Assembly: GCA_020058465.1 (NCBI GenBank)
Contig: JAGVDZ010000137.1
Coordinates: 1 to 6,730, forward strand
Direction: 5' to 3'
DNA length: 6,730 nt
From: Parachlamydiales bacterium
GTDB lineage: Bacteria > Chlamydiota > Chlamydiia > Chlamydiales > SM23-39
This document shows positions 1 to 6,273 of this stretch, one piece after another (within the stretch, counting starts at the first letter, position 1; the number at the start of each line of letters is the position of its first letter). A program made the position numbers and the translations under genes. The notes under the pieces are model-generated. The model saw only the letters and a list, made by a program, of their open reading frames with translations. It did no database searches and was not told the origin of the DNA.

Positions 1-145
1 CAAAATTTGGGAATTTGACAAGGAGGTAGCTTGGAATTCATCTTTCTGAAGCAGCTAAACTTAAAAAGTTTAGCGATGCAAAAAAGGTGAACTCCAAGCG
101 TCGCCGACACTGTCAAAAACCAACTTTTGAGTTCATTTGTGTATA
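1..145 (+). repeat. MITE copy A, left end cut by the window
   Basis: This is a second copy of the 162-bp palindromic element at 5002-5163, in the same orientation. It aligns with 5018-5163 with about four substitutions and one single-base gap, roughly 97% identity. The right terminal repeat is intact and ends in GTGTATA at 145. The first 16 or so bases of the left repeat lie outside the window. Internally it folds like the other copy: TTTGACA pairs with TGTCAAA, CTTGGAATTCATC pairs with GGTGAACTCCAAG, and the apical stem GCTAAAC/GTTTAGC is perfect here (7 bp), whereas copy B has one change. It ends six bases from the lepA stop codon, so a leftward lepA transcript would run straight into it. 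It may act as a stalling or terminating hairpin, but that is inference. No reading frame of note lies inside it. Confidence 0.9.
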
Positions 146-151
146 TGTCTA

Positions 152-1960
152 TCACGTTTTGAGAACTTCCATAAAGACATGTTGAGGGATGTGGACCTTG
201 CCGATCTCTTTCATCTTCTTTTTCCCTTCCTTCTGCTTTTCCCAAAGCTTCCGTTTACGGGTGATGTCCCCCCCGTAACACTTGGCTGTCACATTCTTCG
301 ACAGGGCGCCAATCGTCTCTCTCGCAATGATTTTTCCTCCAATCGCTGCCTGAATGGGTACTTTGAATAGCTGTTGAGGAATCACCTCTTTCAGTTTCGT
401 ACAAAGAGCCCTTCCCTTGATTTCAGCACGTGTCCGATGGACAAGACAGGAAAAGGCATCCACGGCCTCTTCATTGACCCGGATCTCCAACTTGATGATG
501 TCACCCCTTTGATAGCCGTCACTTTCATAGTCAAATGAAGCATAGCCCCGCGTCACTGACTTTAGCCGATCGTTGAAATCTGTGATGATTTCATTCATCG
601 GAAGACGGTACGTTAAAAGAAGCCTTGTGGAGCTGACCGTCTCCGTCTTCGTCAAACTACCCCTCTTCTCGTTGCAAAGAGCCATAATAGCCCCCAGATA
701 TTCAGAGGGGGTCATGATGTGCACCTGGACCCAGGGCTCCTCAACATAGTCGATGTGAGCTGGATCTGGATAGTAAGCTGGGTTGTCGACCCAAAGCTCT
801 TTTTGAGTCCGCAACATGCACCTATAGACAACACTTGGCGCTGTTGTTAAAATACTCAGATCAAACTCTCTAGAGAGTCTTTCGAACACAATTTCTAAAT
901 GCAAAAGTCCTAAAAACCCACACCGAAATCCAAAGCCTAAGGCTTGGCTCGTCTCCTGCTCGACATGGAGTGAGGAGTCATTGAGTCGGAGCTTGGCCAA
1001 AGCATCTCGTAAGGTTTCAAAGTCAACCGTATCGACAGGATAGATTCCGGCAAATACGACAGGTGGCACCTCTTTAAACCCTGGTAAAGGCTCTCGACAA
1101 GGAGCCTTATCCAACGTCACCGTGTCCCCGATAGCGACATCCTCCACATTCTTGATGTTAGCAAGGACGTAACCTACCTCCCCTGGCCGAAGTCGATCGA
1201 CTTTTTTCTCTTGAGGGGCCAAAATGCCTACCTCCTGCACCTCAAAGACTCCTAGCTTCGCCATGAATAGGATCATCTGTTTTTGGGTGATCTCGCCACT
1301 GATCACCCGAACATAGATCATGACCCCTCGGTAGGCATCGTAGTGGGAGTCAAAGATCAATGCCCGTAATCGATCGTCTACAGGCTTTTTTGGGGGAGGG
1401 ATCACACGAATAATTTCCTTCAACACTTTGTCGACCCCAACACCTGTTTTGGCAGAGATCATCAAAGCTGCTGAAGCATCGATACCAATCACTGTTTCGA
1501 TCTGTCGCTTGACCTCCTCTGGCTGGGCAGCGGGAAGATCAATCTTATTCAAAACAGGGAGAACCTCTAGATTCCGTTCAATAGCTAGGTACACATTCGC
1601 TAGAGTTTGAGCCTGCACACCTTGCGCTGCATCGACCACCAAAATAGCCCCTTCACAAGCGCCAAGAGAACGGGATACCTCGTAGGCAAAGTCGACATGT
1701 CCCGGCGTATCGATCAAATTGAGCTGGTAGACTTCTTGTGTTTCAGGATCTTGAAAGTACATCGTCACGGGACGAGCTTTGATCGTAATGCCCCTTTCTC
1801 TTTCTAGCTCCATATCATCTAAAAACTGCTCTTGCATATCCCGCTGTTCAACTGATTGGGTCAGTTCCAACAGACGATCTGCGAGGGTTGATTTACCGTG
1901 ATCGATATGGGCAATAATAGAGAAGTTACGAATCTTTGTTAGACAGTACTGAAATACCAT
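152..1960 (-). CDS. lepA: Elongation factor 4 (LepA), translational GTPase
   Basis: LepA/EF4 is a cytoplasmic, ribosome-associated GTPase related to EF-G; it is linked to back-translocation, rescue of stalled elongation and 30S assembly. The 602 residues match the usual family length of about 600. G-domain motifs are all present: AHIDHGKS (17-24), the RERGITI switch I segment (54-60), DTPGH with the catalytic His (84-88), NKID (138-141) and SAK (169-171). The EF-G-like middle domains follow, with [16 protein letters not shown] highly typical of LepA. The C-terminal domain specific to LepA carries [18 protein letters not shown] and ends in EVLKT. The ATG at 1960 is the only sensible start because the conserved IRNFSIIAH segment begins at residue 10. 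No clear Shine-Dalgarno sequence precedes it. The gene lies downstream of ntt on the same strand but is separated from it by a strong terminator, so it probably has its own promoter in the short gap. Confidence 0.98.
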   Translation of the reverse strand: MVFQYCLTKIRNFSIIAHIDHGKSTLADRLLELTQSVEQRDMQEQFLDDMELERERGITIKARPVTMYFQDPETQEVYQLNLIDTPGHVDFAYEVSRSLGACEGAILVVDAAQGVQAQTLANVYLAIERNLEVLPVLNKIDLPAAQPEEVKRQIETVIGIDASAALMISAKTGVGVDKVLKEIIRVIPPPKKPVDDRLRALIFDSHYDAYRGVMIYVRVISGEITQKQMILFMAKLGVFEVQEVGILAPQEKKVDRLRPGEVGYVLANIKNVEDVAIGDTVTLDKAPCREPLPGFKEVPPVVFAGIYPVDTVDFETLRDALAKLRLNDSSLHVEQETSQALGFGFRCGFLGLLHLEIVFERLSREFDLSILTTAPSVVYRCMLRTQKELWVDNPAYYPDPAHIDYVEEPWVQVHIMTPSEYLGAIMALCNEKRGSLTKTETVSSTRLLLTYRLPMNEIITDFNDRLKSVTRGYASFDYESDGYQRGDIIKLEIRVNEEAVDAFSCLVHRTRAEIKGRALCTKLKEVIPQQLFKVPIQAAIGGKIIARETIGALSKNVTAKCYGGDITRKRKLWEKQKEGKKKMKEIGKVHIPQHVFMEVLKT

Positions 1961-1994
1961 ATATATTCACGCTCTTATCTCTCAGGGGGTATAA

Positions 1995-2036
1995 GTGAAG
2001 AAAAGGGGCCCCTCTTCAAAGAAGAGGGGCCCCTTT
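1995..2036 (-). terminator. Intrinsic terminator of ntt
   Basis: Positions 2002-2017 and 2021-2036 form a perfect 16-bp inverted repeat around a 3-nt loop. The stem centres on GGGGCCCC in each arm. Read leftward (minus strand), the stem is followed by TTTTCTTCAC, a classical U-rich tail. It sits 50 bp past the ntt stop codon and 41 bp before the lepA start codon, so it should end ntt transcription and insulate lepA. Rightward there is only TTT after the stem, so activity in that direction is doubtful. Confidence 0.85.
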
Positions 2037-2085
2037 AGAGGGTATCTCTTGATCAATATTCAGAAAGAAGTCCTAGAGAGTCTCT

Positions 2086-3681
2086 TTATGAAGAGACCTT
2101 CAAAGGTTCCTTGCTAGTGGACAACGGCTCTAGTGTCTTACCCTTGTGTTGAGCCGCCTCAGCAGCCAGTCTTTCAGCCTCCCTTTCGGCATTAAGGGCT
2201 CCAAAACGACGACTCAAAGCAGCAGTTGCGATGATCCAAGCAACGATAATCCCAACCAAGATCACTCCGATATAGGGGGCCACCACGATGATGTTACCTG
2301 TATTGAATAAGACAAGGAGCAGCTGCTGAATCACTGAGCCACCAGACTTGCCGAGACGAGCTCCTACAACATCGATCGCAGCCTTACCTTTCAACTTGAC
2401 CTCTGAATCAAGAGGGATATAAGCCATCTCCTTGGTCGGATCGAACATCGAATATTTCGTCGACTTCGACATCACATTTTGAACCATGCCGAACAACACA
2501 GCTAAAGCAAGTGGCGTCGACCCCATCAAAGCGACAAAGCCTGTCAGCTGGTCTCTAAAGACGACAAAACCAAAAAAGGCAACTCCCGTAATCGCCAAAA
2601 CTATAGGGGTGAACAAAGCTGCCACTCCCCAGCCAAAACGGCGGATCACATTCCCCCCCACAAAGAGCATCATAAAGATGGTCAGCGTTGCTGTAATTTG
2701 GGAAAAGCCTCCCATATACTCCTGATAGTCATTGGCATTGGGGTAGAGCATGCCAAGCTGCTTTTTCCAAGTCACCTCGACCAAATTGATCGACATGCCG
2801 TATCCCACAACAAGCATGGTAATACAGAGAAGATAAGGCGAGCGGACGAGATAAAGGAGACTTTCCGACACCGTCATCTTTGGTTTTTTCTTCTTAGAAG
2901 CTTTCAACTCAAGAGGGTCATAAAATCGAGAATCGGTCAACACTTCTTTGTTAATCCACCAGTAGACTGTGATGGCGGCTGCACAAGCGACCATCACCGC
3001 CGTCATGGTGTACTGCAGAGTGACGCCCCATGCATCGACCCCCTCAGGAAGATAATCTTTGATCCGAGCAAACTTTTTGATCAGGTACCCAGAGGGGTAC
3101 ATAGCCAAGTTCGCACCAATTCCGAAGAGGGGATAGAACCTTTTAGACTCAACGACCTTCGTAATCTGGTTCGCAAATCCCCAGAAGAGAAGCGACACAG
3201 CCGCCGATCCCCACAGCTCTGCCATGATATAAAAGAGGGATGAGGGCCAATAGCGAATCATCCCCACTAATCCATGAAGCCCCTCCGGGAAATGAGTATA
3301 CATCCAGGTTGTCAGGGTCGTGGGAGTCAAGAGATCGCGGTTGGGATACAAAACCATGGCATAAAGGCCAAAGAACAGGCCAAAAAAGGCCATAATCCCC
3401 ATAAAGAGCCGCTCACGGTTGATCAGATTGCTCAATTTCGTGAACACCAACATGAACAAGATGGCCCCCGGGATCACTCCCCAAAACTTCAAGAAGGGGA
3501 TCGTTTCCGCTCCGGTGGCCGTCACAATTAGTGTATCTTTCGTATCTCGGAGAATCGTGTAGTTAAAATTGATGAAGAAAAAGAGAAAAAACATCGGCAG
3601 GAATTTTTTCAGCTCGAAGGCGTGAATAGGCCACAGTAAGGACCTCCATTTTCCAAATTCCTTAATCGCAGTTTGAGACAT
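2086..3681 (-). CDS. npt1: ATP/ADP translocase (Npt1-type nucleotide antiporter)
   Basis: This is an inner-membrane nucleotide transporter of the NTT/TLC (AAA) family, used by Chlamydiae, Rickettsiae and plastids to exchange ADP for ATP across the membrane. The 531 residues contain about a dozen hydrophobic segments. The hallmark N-terminal block NYTILRDTKDTLIV spans residues 40-53, and ELWGSA with FWGFANQITK follows in the middle. KSTKYSMFDPTKEMAYIPLD and GKAAIDVVGARLGKSGG (432-448) form the strongly conserved C-terminal block. The last 50 residues are a soluble, Ala/Glu/Lys-rich tail. I chose the ATG at 3681 because AAGGA lies 7 bases upstream and because the protein then begins MSQTA, close to what I recall for chlamydial Npt1; a TTG at 3705 is in frame but has no ribosome binding site. 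Position beside lepA supports Npt1 rather than a paralogue of different substrate range. A 6-bp stem (2080-2097) loops out the stop codon. Confidence 0.95.
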   Translation of the reverse strand: MSQTAIKEFGKWRSLLWPIHAFELKKFLPMFFLFFFINFNYTILRDTKDTLIVTATGAETIPFLKFWGVIPGAILFMLVFTKLSNLINRERLFMGIMAFFGLFFGLYAMVLYPNRDLLTPTTLTTWMYTHFPEGLHGLVGMIRYWPSSLFYIMAELWGSAAVSLLFWGFANQITKVVESKRFYPLFGIGANLAMYPSGYLIKKFARIKDYLPEGVDAWGVTLQYTMTAVMVACAAAITVYWWINKEVLTDSRFYDPLELKASKKKKPKMTVSESLLYLVRSPYLLCITMLVVGYGMSINLVEVTWKKQLGMLYPNANDYQEYMGGFSQITATLTIFMMLFVGGNVIRRFGWGVAALFTPIVLAITGVAFFGFVVFRDQLTGFVALMGSTPLALAVLFGMVQNVMSKSTKYSMFDPTKEMAYIPLDSEVKLKGKAAIDVVGARLGKSGGSVIQQLLLVLFNTGNIIVVAPYIGVILVGIIVAWIIATAALSRRFGALNAEREAERLAAEAAQHKGKTLEPLSTSKEPLKVSS

Positions 3682-3758
3682 GGTCATTTCCTTAAAAAAG
3701 AACAATAGTCAACGAAGGAACCGGACGAACACCCAGTGCCTCGTATTCTTGGGAGAGA

Positions 3759-3787
3759 ATCATAGCGAGGAATCCGCTAAAAATCAA
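3759..3787 (-). promoter_or_regulatory. Putative ntt promoter
   Basis: On the minus strand TTGATT (3787-3782) is followed after exactly 17 bases by TATGAT (3764-3759). This is four of six and five of six matches to the sigma70-type consensus (chlamydial sigma66 reads a similar one). Transcription would start near 3752, giving a leader of about 70 nt before the ntt ATG at 3681. The gap between the upstream gene and ntt is 152 bp, enough for an independent promoter. Confidence 0.5.
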
Positions 3788-3833
3788 TGGAAAAGCCAAA
3801 CCATGCAAAGACAGTCGGCGCACTATCCTCAGT

Positions 3834-4376
3834 CTAAATTTTAATGGACGACTGAGCCAACAGAGACTCTCTATCATCCCGAGAACCTCCCACTTGCTGC
3901 TGAACTGCATCCACATAATTGCTCCAATAAAAAGAATCAACCTGATTTCTTTTAATCGCCTGAAGAAGTTCTCTTTTAGCTGAAGTTAATGATCTTCGAG
4001 GACTTAAGATAGTTACAATTTCTTTGTCACCAGCAATCTTAGCTATATTCAACATTCTTTCGATTTGATTACGAGTAAACGAAAGGTGATCCTTCCTTTT
4101 CTTAGATCCACGTGGAGCTCTAGGCTTGGGCGCAACGACCATAGGTCGTTGTGATTTTAAAATATGTCTTTCAATAACGGAGGCTAGCTCTTCTGGTTCT
4201 TTGCTTTTCATCTTCTTCAACGTAAAGTGATGGACATATCCCCCTGTTTCGATAGGAAGGTATTTGCAAAGTTCATTCTCTTTTTTTAACCCTAGCTTTT
4301 GGATTGCCCGAGCTATGATTTCTTCTAGTTTTCGTTTTTTTTCTTCCAAAGACAAATTAACGAGACCCATAGACAT
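3834..4376 (-). CDS. Small basic hypothetical protein, positional equivalent of chlamydial CT066
   Basis: I do not recognise a named domain. From the preferred start the protein has 180 residues. Residues 9-30 (LSLEEKKRKLEEIIARAIQK) look like a charged helix, perhaps a short coiled coil. Residues 34-73 contain the distinctive ENELCKYLPIETGGYVHHFT segment. Residues 78-96 are a Pro/Lys/Arg-rich linker (APKPRAPRGSKKRK), and 97-155 form a second predicted helical region ending in SFYWSNYVDAV. There is no signal peptide or membrane segment. The linker and overall Lys/Arg richness suggest possible nucleic-acid contact, but this is speculation. ATG at 4376 is preferred because GAGGG lies four bases upstream; an in-frame ATG at 4469 would add 31 residues but has no ribosome binding site. 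It sits between ntt and the ytg operon, where C. trachomatis carries a hypothetical gene (CT066), so orthology is plausible. It appears more A/T-rich than lepA and ntt. Confidence 0.75.
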   Translation of the reverse strand: MSMGLVNLSLEEKKRKLEEIIARAIQKLGLKKENELCKYLPIETGGYVHHFTLKKMKSKEPEELASVIERHILKSQRPMVVAPKPRAPRGSKKRKDHLSFTRNQIERMLNIAKIAGDKEIVTILSPRRSLTSAKRELLQAIKRNQVDSFYWSNYVDAVQQQVGGSRDDRESLLAQSSIKI

Positions 4377-4380
4377 TTCA

Positions 4381-4385
4381 CCCTC
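4381..4385 (-). promoter_or_regulatory. Ribosome binding site deciding the start of the CT066-like gene
   Basis: Minus-strand GAGGG is followed by TGAA and then ATG at 4376. The upstream in-frame ATG at 4469 is preceded by CTGCTCAAA and has nothing comparable. This favours the shorter 180-residue product over the 211-residue one. Confidence 0.55.
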
Positions 4386-4469
4386 AATTGTTGATCGTAT
4401 TGCAGTAGCAAAGTTTTTACAAATATTTATCAAATAAGCTCTCTCAAGGTTAAAAGCACATTCTACCAT

Positions 4470-4711
4470 TTTGAGCAGATGGAACTAACCCTGACCATTC
4501 GCACGCCCGACAACTCCAATCCGTCTGGAAGTTTCCTTTTCACCTGTCGCCAACTGACCCTCCCCCTCACACCCGAAAGAGACGAGACCAAGAAAACCAT
4601 ACTTCCTTCTCAAAGGACCCAAAACCGCGATTATTGTGTAAAGCATCCCATTTTATTTGCGGATTCTAGAAATTGAACCTTTTTTTTGCAAGAAAGATTG
4701 TAACATTTGAA
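4470..4711. other. Intergenic stretch with no recognised gene
   Basis: About 240 bp between the CT066-like gene and the palindrome island. The part from 4480 to 4630 is rich in C on the plus strand, with many CCC and ACC steps, and could encode a 65-residue rightward peptide (4479-4676). That peptide has no ribosome binding site and no recognisable features, so I do not call it. The only signal I see is a possible leftward promoter at 4663-4691. Confidence 0.5.
4663..4691 (-). promoter_or_regulatory. Possible leftward promoter for the CT066-like gene
   Basis: Minus-strand TTGCAA (4691-4686), a 17-base spacer that is largely A-rich, then TAGAAT (4668-4663). Four of six and five of six consensus positions match. 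Transcription would start near 4655, implying a long leader of about 280 nt to the preferred start codon. The long leader lowers confidence; A/T-rich DNA yields such matches by chance. Confidence 0.3.
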
Positions 4712-4842
4712 TATACACAAATGCGACGTGATTTCAGCGTTATTAACCTGAGCCCTCAAAAGTAGATCCCCTGCTGACTGCTTTGCCTCGCTAGCCCATT
4801 TTGTCAACTTTTGACCGCTCTGGTTAACGTTGTAAAATACAT
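4712..4842. repeat. Decayed palindromic element with one MITE tip
   Basis: Positions 4712-4723 (TATACACAAATG) are identical to the outermost 12 bases of the MITE at 5002. No matching right tip is found. Just inside, 4744-4763 and 4807-4826 form a 20-bp inverted repeat with three mismatches, sharing TCAAAAGT/ACTTTTGA with the inner part of the MITE terminal repeat. The pairing continues outward with gaps (CAGCGTTATTAACC against GGTTAACGTTG). I read this as an old, degraded relative of the MITE, or a solo end beside another palindrome. It contains no gene. Confidence 0.5.
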
Positions 4843-4851
4843 TTTTAGATA

Positions 4852-4870
4852 ATTCAATTAAAAATTGAAT
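4852..4870. repeat. Perfect A/T-rich hairpin
   Basis: ATTCAATT and AATTGAAT form a perfect 8-bp stem with an AAA loop. It lies between the decayed palindrome and the outer MITE. There is no U-run beyond the stem in either direction, and the stem has almost no G-C pairs, so it is unlikely to be an effective intrinsic terminator. Its role is unknown. Confidence 0.5.
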
Positions 4871-4883
4871 AGATTTGGTGTGC

Positions 4884-5205
4884 TACCATTCACGAGAAAT
4901 AAATTCATAAATTTAACAAGAAGGTAGCCCAAATTTTTGTATCTGGAACGAGCGACCATTGCCGATAGGCAAGGCGCGAGTGGAGACCAAAAATTTGTTA
5001 CTATACACAAATGAATTCAAAAGTTGGGAATTTGACAAGGAGGTAGCTTGGAATTCATCTTTCTGAAGCAGCTAAACTTAAAAAATTTAGCGATACCAAG
5101 AAAGGTGAACTCCAAGCGTCGCCGACACTGTCAAAAACCAACTTTTGAGTTCATTTGTGTATAAGCCGACGCAGTTAAATATGAATTTATTTCTCGCGAA
5201 TGGTA
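4884..5205. mobile_element. Outer MITE-like element, interrupted by a second MITE
   Basis: The ends are 26-bp inverted repeats, 4884-4909 and 5180-5205, with one mismatch; they begin TACCATTC and read on through CGAGAAATAAATTCATA. Pairing continues inward with ATTTAAC (4911-4917) against GTTAAAT (5174-5180). Both ends carry TA, compatible with a TA target. Positions 5004-5163 are a separate insertion; without it the element is about 161 bp. The core is itself a hairpin: CAAATTTTTG (4930-4939) pairs with CAAAAATTTG (4988-4997), and TTGCC-GATA-GGCAA (4959-4972) caps it. No transposase is encoded, so it would need one supplied in trans. TA targets are typical of IS630/Tc1-mariner transposases, but the family is not shown here. 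The right end reaches to 20 bp before the first possible ytgA start. Confidence 0.85.
5002..5163 (+). mobile_element. MITE copy B, nested inside the outer element
   Basis: This is a complete 162-bp non-coding element. The 26-bp terminal inverted repeats, 5002-5027 and 5138-5163, differ at one position and start TATACACAAATG. The whole element is an imperfect palindrome: TTTGACA/TGTCAAA (5031-5037 with 5129-5135), a 17-bp stem with two mismatches (5047-5063 with 5100-5116), and GCTAAA/TTTAGC (5071-5076 with 5086-5091) around the loop. The flanking TA at 5002-5003 and 5162-5163 is consistent with a target-site duplication. A nearly identical copy occupies 1-145, which shows that it is a repeated family. 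The strong AAGGAGGT at 5037-5044 resembles a ribosome binding site but no start codon follows at suitable distance. It has no transposase gene and depends on one elsewhere. Confidence 0.92.
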
Positions 5206-5209
5206 TAAG
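5181..5209 (+). promoter_or_regulatory. Possible ytgA promoter spanning the transposon edge
   Basis: TATAAG (5204-5209) is a good -10 match and sits 17 bases after ATGAAT (5181-5186), a weak -35 match of three of six. The -35 and spacer lie inside the right terminal repeat of the outer MITE, and the -10 begins with its terminal TA. Transcription would start near 5216, just before the ytgA start region. In C. trachomatis the ytg operon is repressed by the metal-responsive regulator YtgR; I cannot recognise its operator here. Confidence 0.35.
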
Positions 5210-5260
5210 ATCTATTTCTCCTCAATGGTATTATTCTCCTATTTTGGTAACATGACTGTG

Positions 5261-6262
5261 ATGCGCCCCTCTTTACTCCAATGGATCCGTTGCACTCTCT
5301 TGAGCCTAGTCGGGATCTCTCTGATCGGCTGGATCACTAGCTGCAGTTCGATCTCTTCTCGCAGCGCACATCTCAACCGATGGATGCAAGCTGAAAACCC
5401 TGAATTATTGCGCATCCTATGTACAACATCTCATATCCAGAATCTGGTGGACGCCATTGGAGGCGATACTGTCCTTTCCCTTGTCTTAATTCCGCCTGAT
5501 TTAGATCCCCATAGCTATGAGCTCGTCAAAGGAGACGGGGAAAAGTTTTCTCGAGCAGCCTGGGTGTTTGCCAATGGATTAAACTTAGAACATGGAGCCA
5601 GTCTCCACACACTTTTAACCGAGCAAACCAACGTCACTCAAATCGGACATGCTATTCAAACTCAGGCCCCCGAACGTATTTTGTGGTCCGATGGGTTTAT
5701 CGATCCCCACATCTGGATGGATGTGTCTCTTTGGGCTCTTGCCATCGACCCCATTGTAGATCAACTTAGCAAACTCAGCCCAGAGCATCGAGACTTCTAT
5801 CACGAACGGGGCCAAAATCTAACAACCACTTTGCGCCAGTTTGATCAGGAGCTATGGCAAGATCTTCAACAGATTTCTGAACCCAACCGTTACCTCGTCA
5901 CAAGTCACGATGCCTTTCGTTATTTTGTCCGTCGCTATTTAGCATTGTCCAACGAAACACCGGAAGGGTGGGAGAAACGTCTAACAGCTCCAGAAGGGCT
6001 TGCCCCGGAGGGGCAATTGAGCCCCCTTGACCTACAACGTACCATGTTGTTTCTCCAGGAACACCGAATTCAAGTCATCTTTCCTGAATCCAATGTTTCC
6101 CCCGTCTCCTTGGACAAAATCTGCAAAACTGCGCGTCAAATGGGGCAACCTCTTCGGGTTTGTACAACTCCTTTGTACGGTGACTCGACAGGGGGGCTTT
6201 CCTACATCGAAGCCATGCGGCACAATAAAGATGTGCTGGTGGCGAACCTAGGGAGGCAGTAG
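5261..6262 (+). CDS. ytgA: Metal ABC transporter substrate-binding lipoprotein, YtgA/TroA type
   Basis: This is the periplasmic solute-binding protein (cluster A-I, TroA/ZnuA fold) that captures a divalent metal such as Mn, Fe or Zn and hands it to the YtgB-D permease. From the ATG at 5261 it has 333 residues. Residues 1-28 form a lipoprotein signal with a hydrophobic stretch and lipobox ITSC, so Cys28 is the likely lipid anchor. Four metal ligands are visible: His84 (in DPHSYE), His150 (DPHIWMD), His216 (TSHDAFRYF) and Asp308 (LYGDSTGG). The spacing 66-66-92 agrees with the ligand set I recall for C. trachomatis YtgA. Upstream in-frame ATGs at 5225 and 5252 would put extra residues before the signal; none of the three has a clear Shine-Dalgarno, so the start is uncertain. 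The stop is 11 bp before ytgB, indicating an operon. The exact metal cannot be told from sequence. Confidence 0.93.
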   Translation: MRPSLLQWIRCTLLSLVGISLIGWITSCSSISSRSAHLNRWMQAENPELLRILCTTSHIQNLVDAIGGDTVLSLVLIPPDLDPHSYELVKGDGEKFSRAAWVFANGLNLEHGASLHTLLTEQTNVTQIGHAIQTQAPERILWSDGFIDPHIWMDVSLWALAIDPIVDQLSKLSPEHRDFYHERGQNLTTTLRQFDQELWQDLQQISEPNRYLVTSHDAFRYFVRRYLALSNETPEGWEKRLTAPEGLAPEGQLSPLDLQRTMLFLQEHRIQVIFPESNVSPVSLDKICKTARQMGQPLRVCTTPLYGDSTGGLSYIEAMRHNKDVLVANLGRQ

Positions 6263-6273
6263 CCTTATTTTTT

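Noticed and set aside
3692..3940. Leftward 82-residue hydrophobic reading frame between the CT066-like gene and ntt
   Set aside because: It overlaps the 3' end of the CT066-like gene in another frame, lacks a ribosome binding site, and runs through the likely ntt promoter and leader. I see no family resemblance.
4131..4153. Perfect 8-bp hairpin CAACGACC-ATA-GGTCGTTG within the CT066-like gene
   Set aside because: It falls in the Pro-rich linker and keeps the frame; too short to claim an inserted repeat and no second copy is seen in the window.
4479..4676. Rightward 65-residue reading frame in the gene-free stretch
   Set aside because: No ribosome binding site, no domain or signal peptide, unusual composition driven by C-rich sequence; most likely chance.
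4926..5000. Metal riboswitch (manganese yybP-ykoY type) upstream of ytgA
   Set aside because: The region is a simple palindromic hairpin inside a transposable element, is separated from ytgA by another insertion, and lacks the conserved riboswitch loops.
5032..5060. Perfect TTGACA -35 and AAGGAGGT ribosome-binding-like sequences inside the MITE (also in copy A)
   Set aside because: Seventeen bases after TTGACA there is only TCATCT, not a -10, and no start codon follows AAGGAGGT at proper distance. The bases are better explained as part of the conserved shoulder of the element.
5029..5135. Small self-cleaving ribozyme (twister-sister or similar) formed by the conserved shoulders
   Set aside because: GCCGAC and the A/G-rich opposite strand are vaguely reminiscent, but I cannot place the required junction and cleavage dinucleotide. 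Kept only as an unresolved structural motif.
1..5163. CRISPR array or phage attachment sites formed by the repeats
   Set aside because: Only two full-length repeat copies, 5 kb apart, each with long terminal inverted repeats; there is no spacer periodicity, integrase or tRNA.
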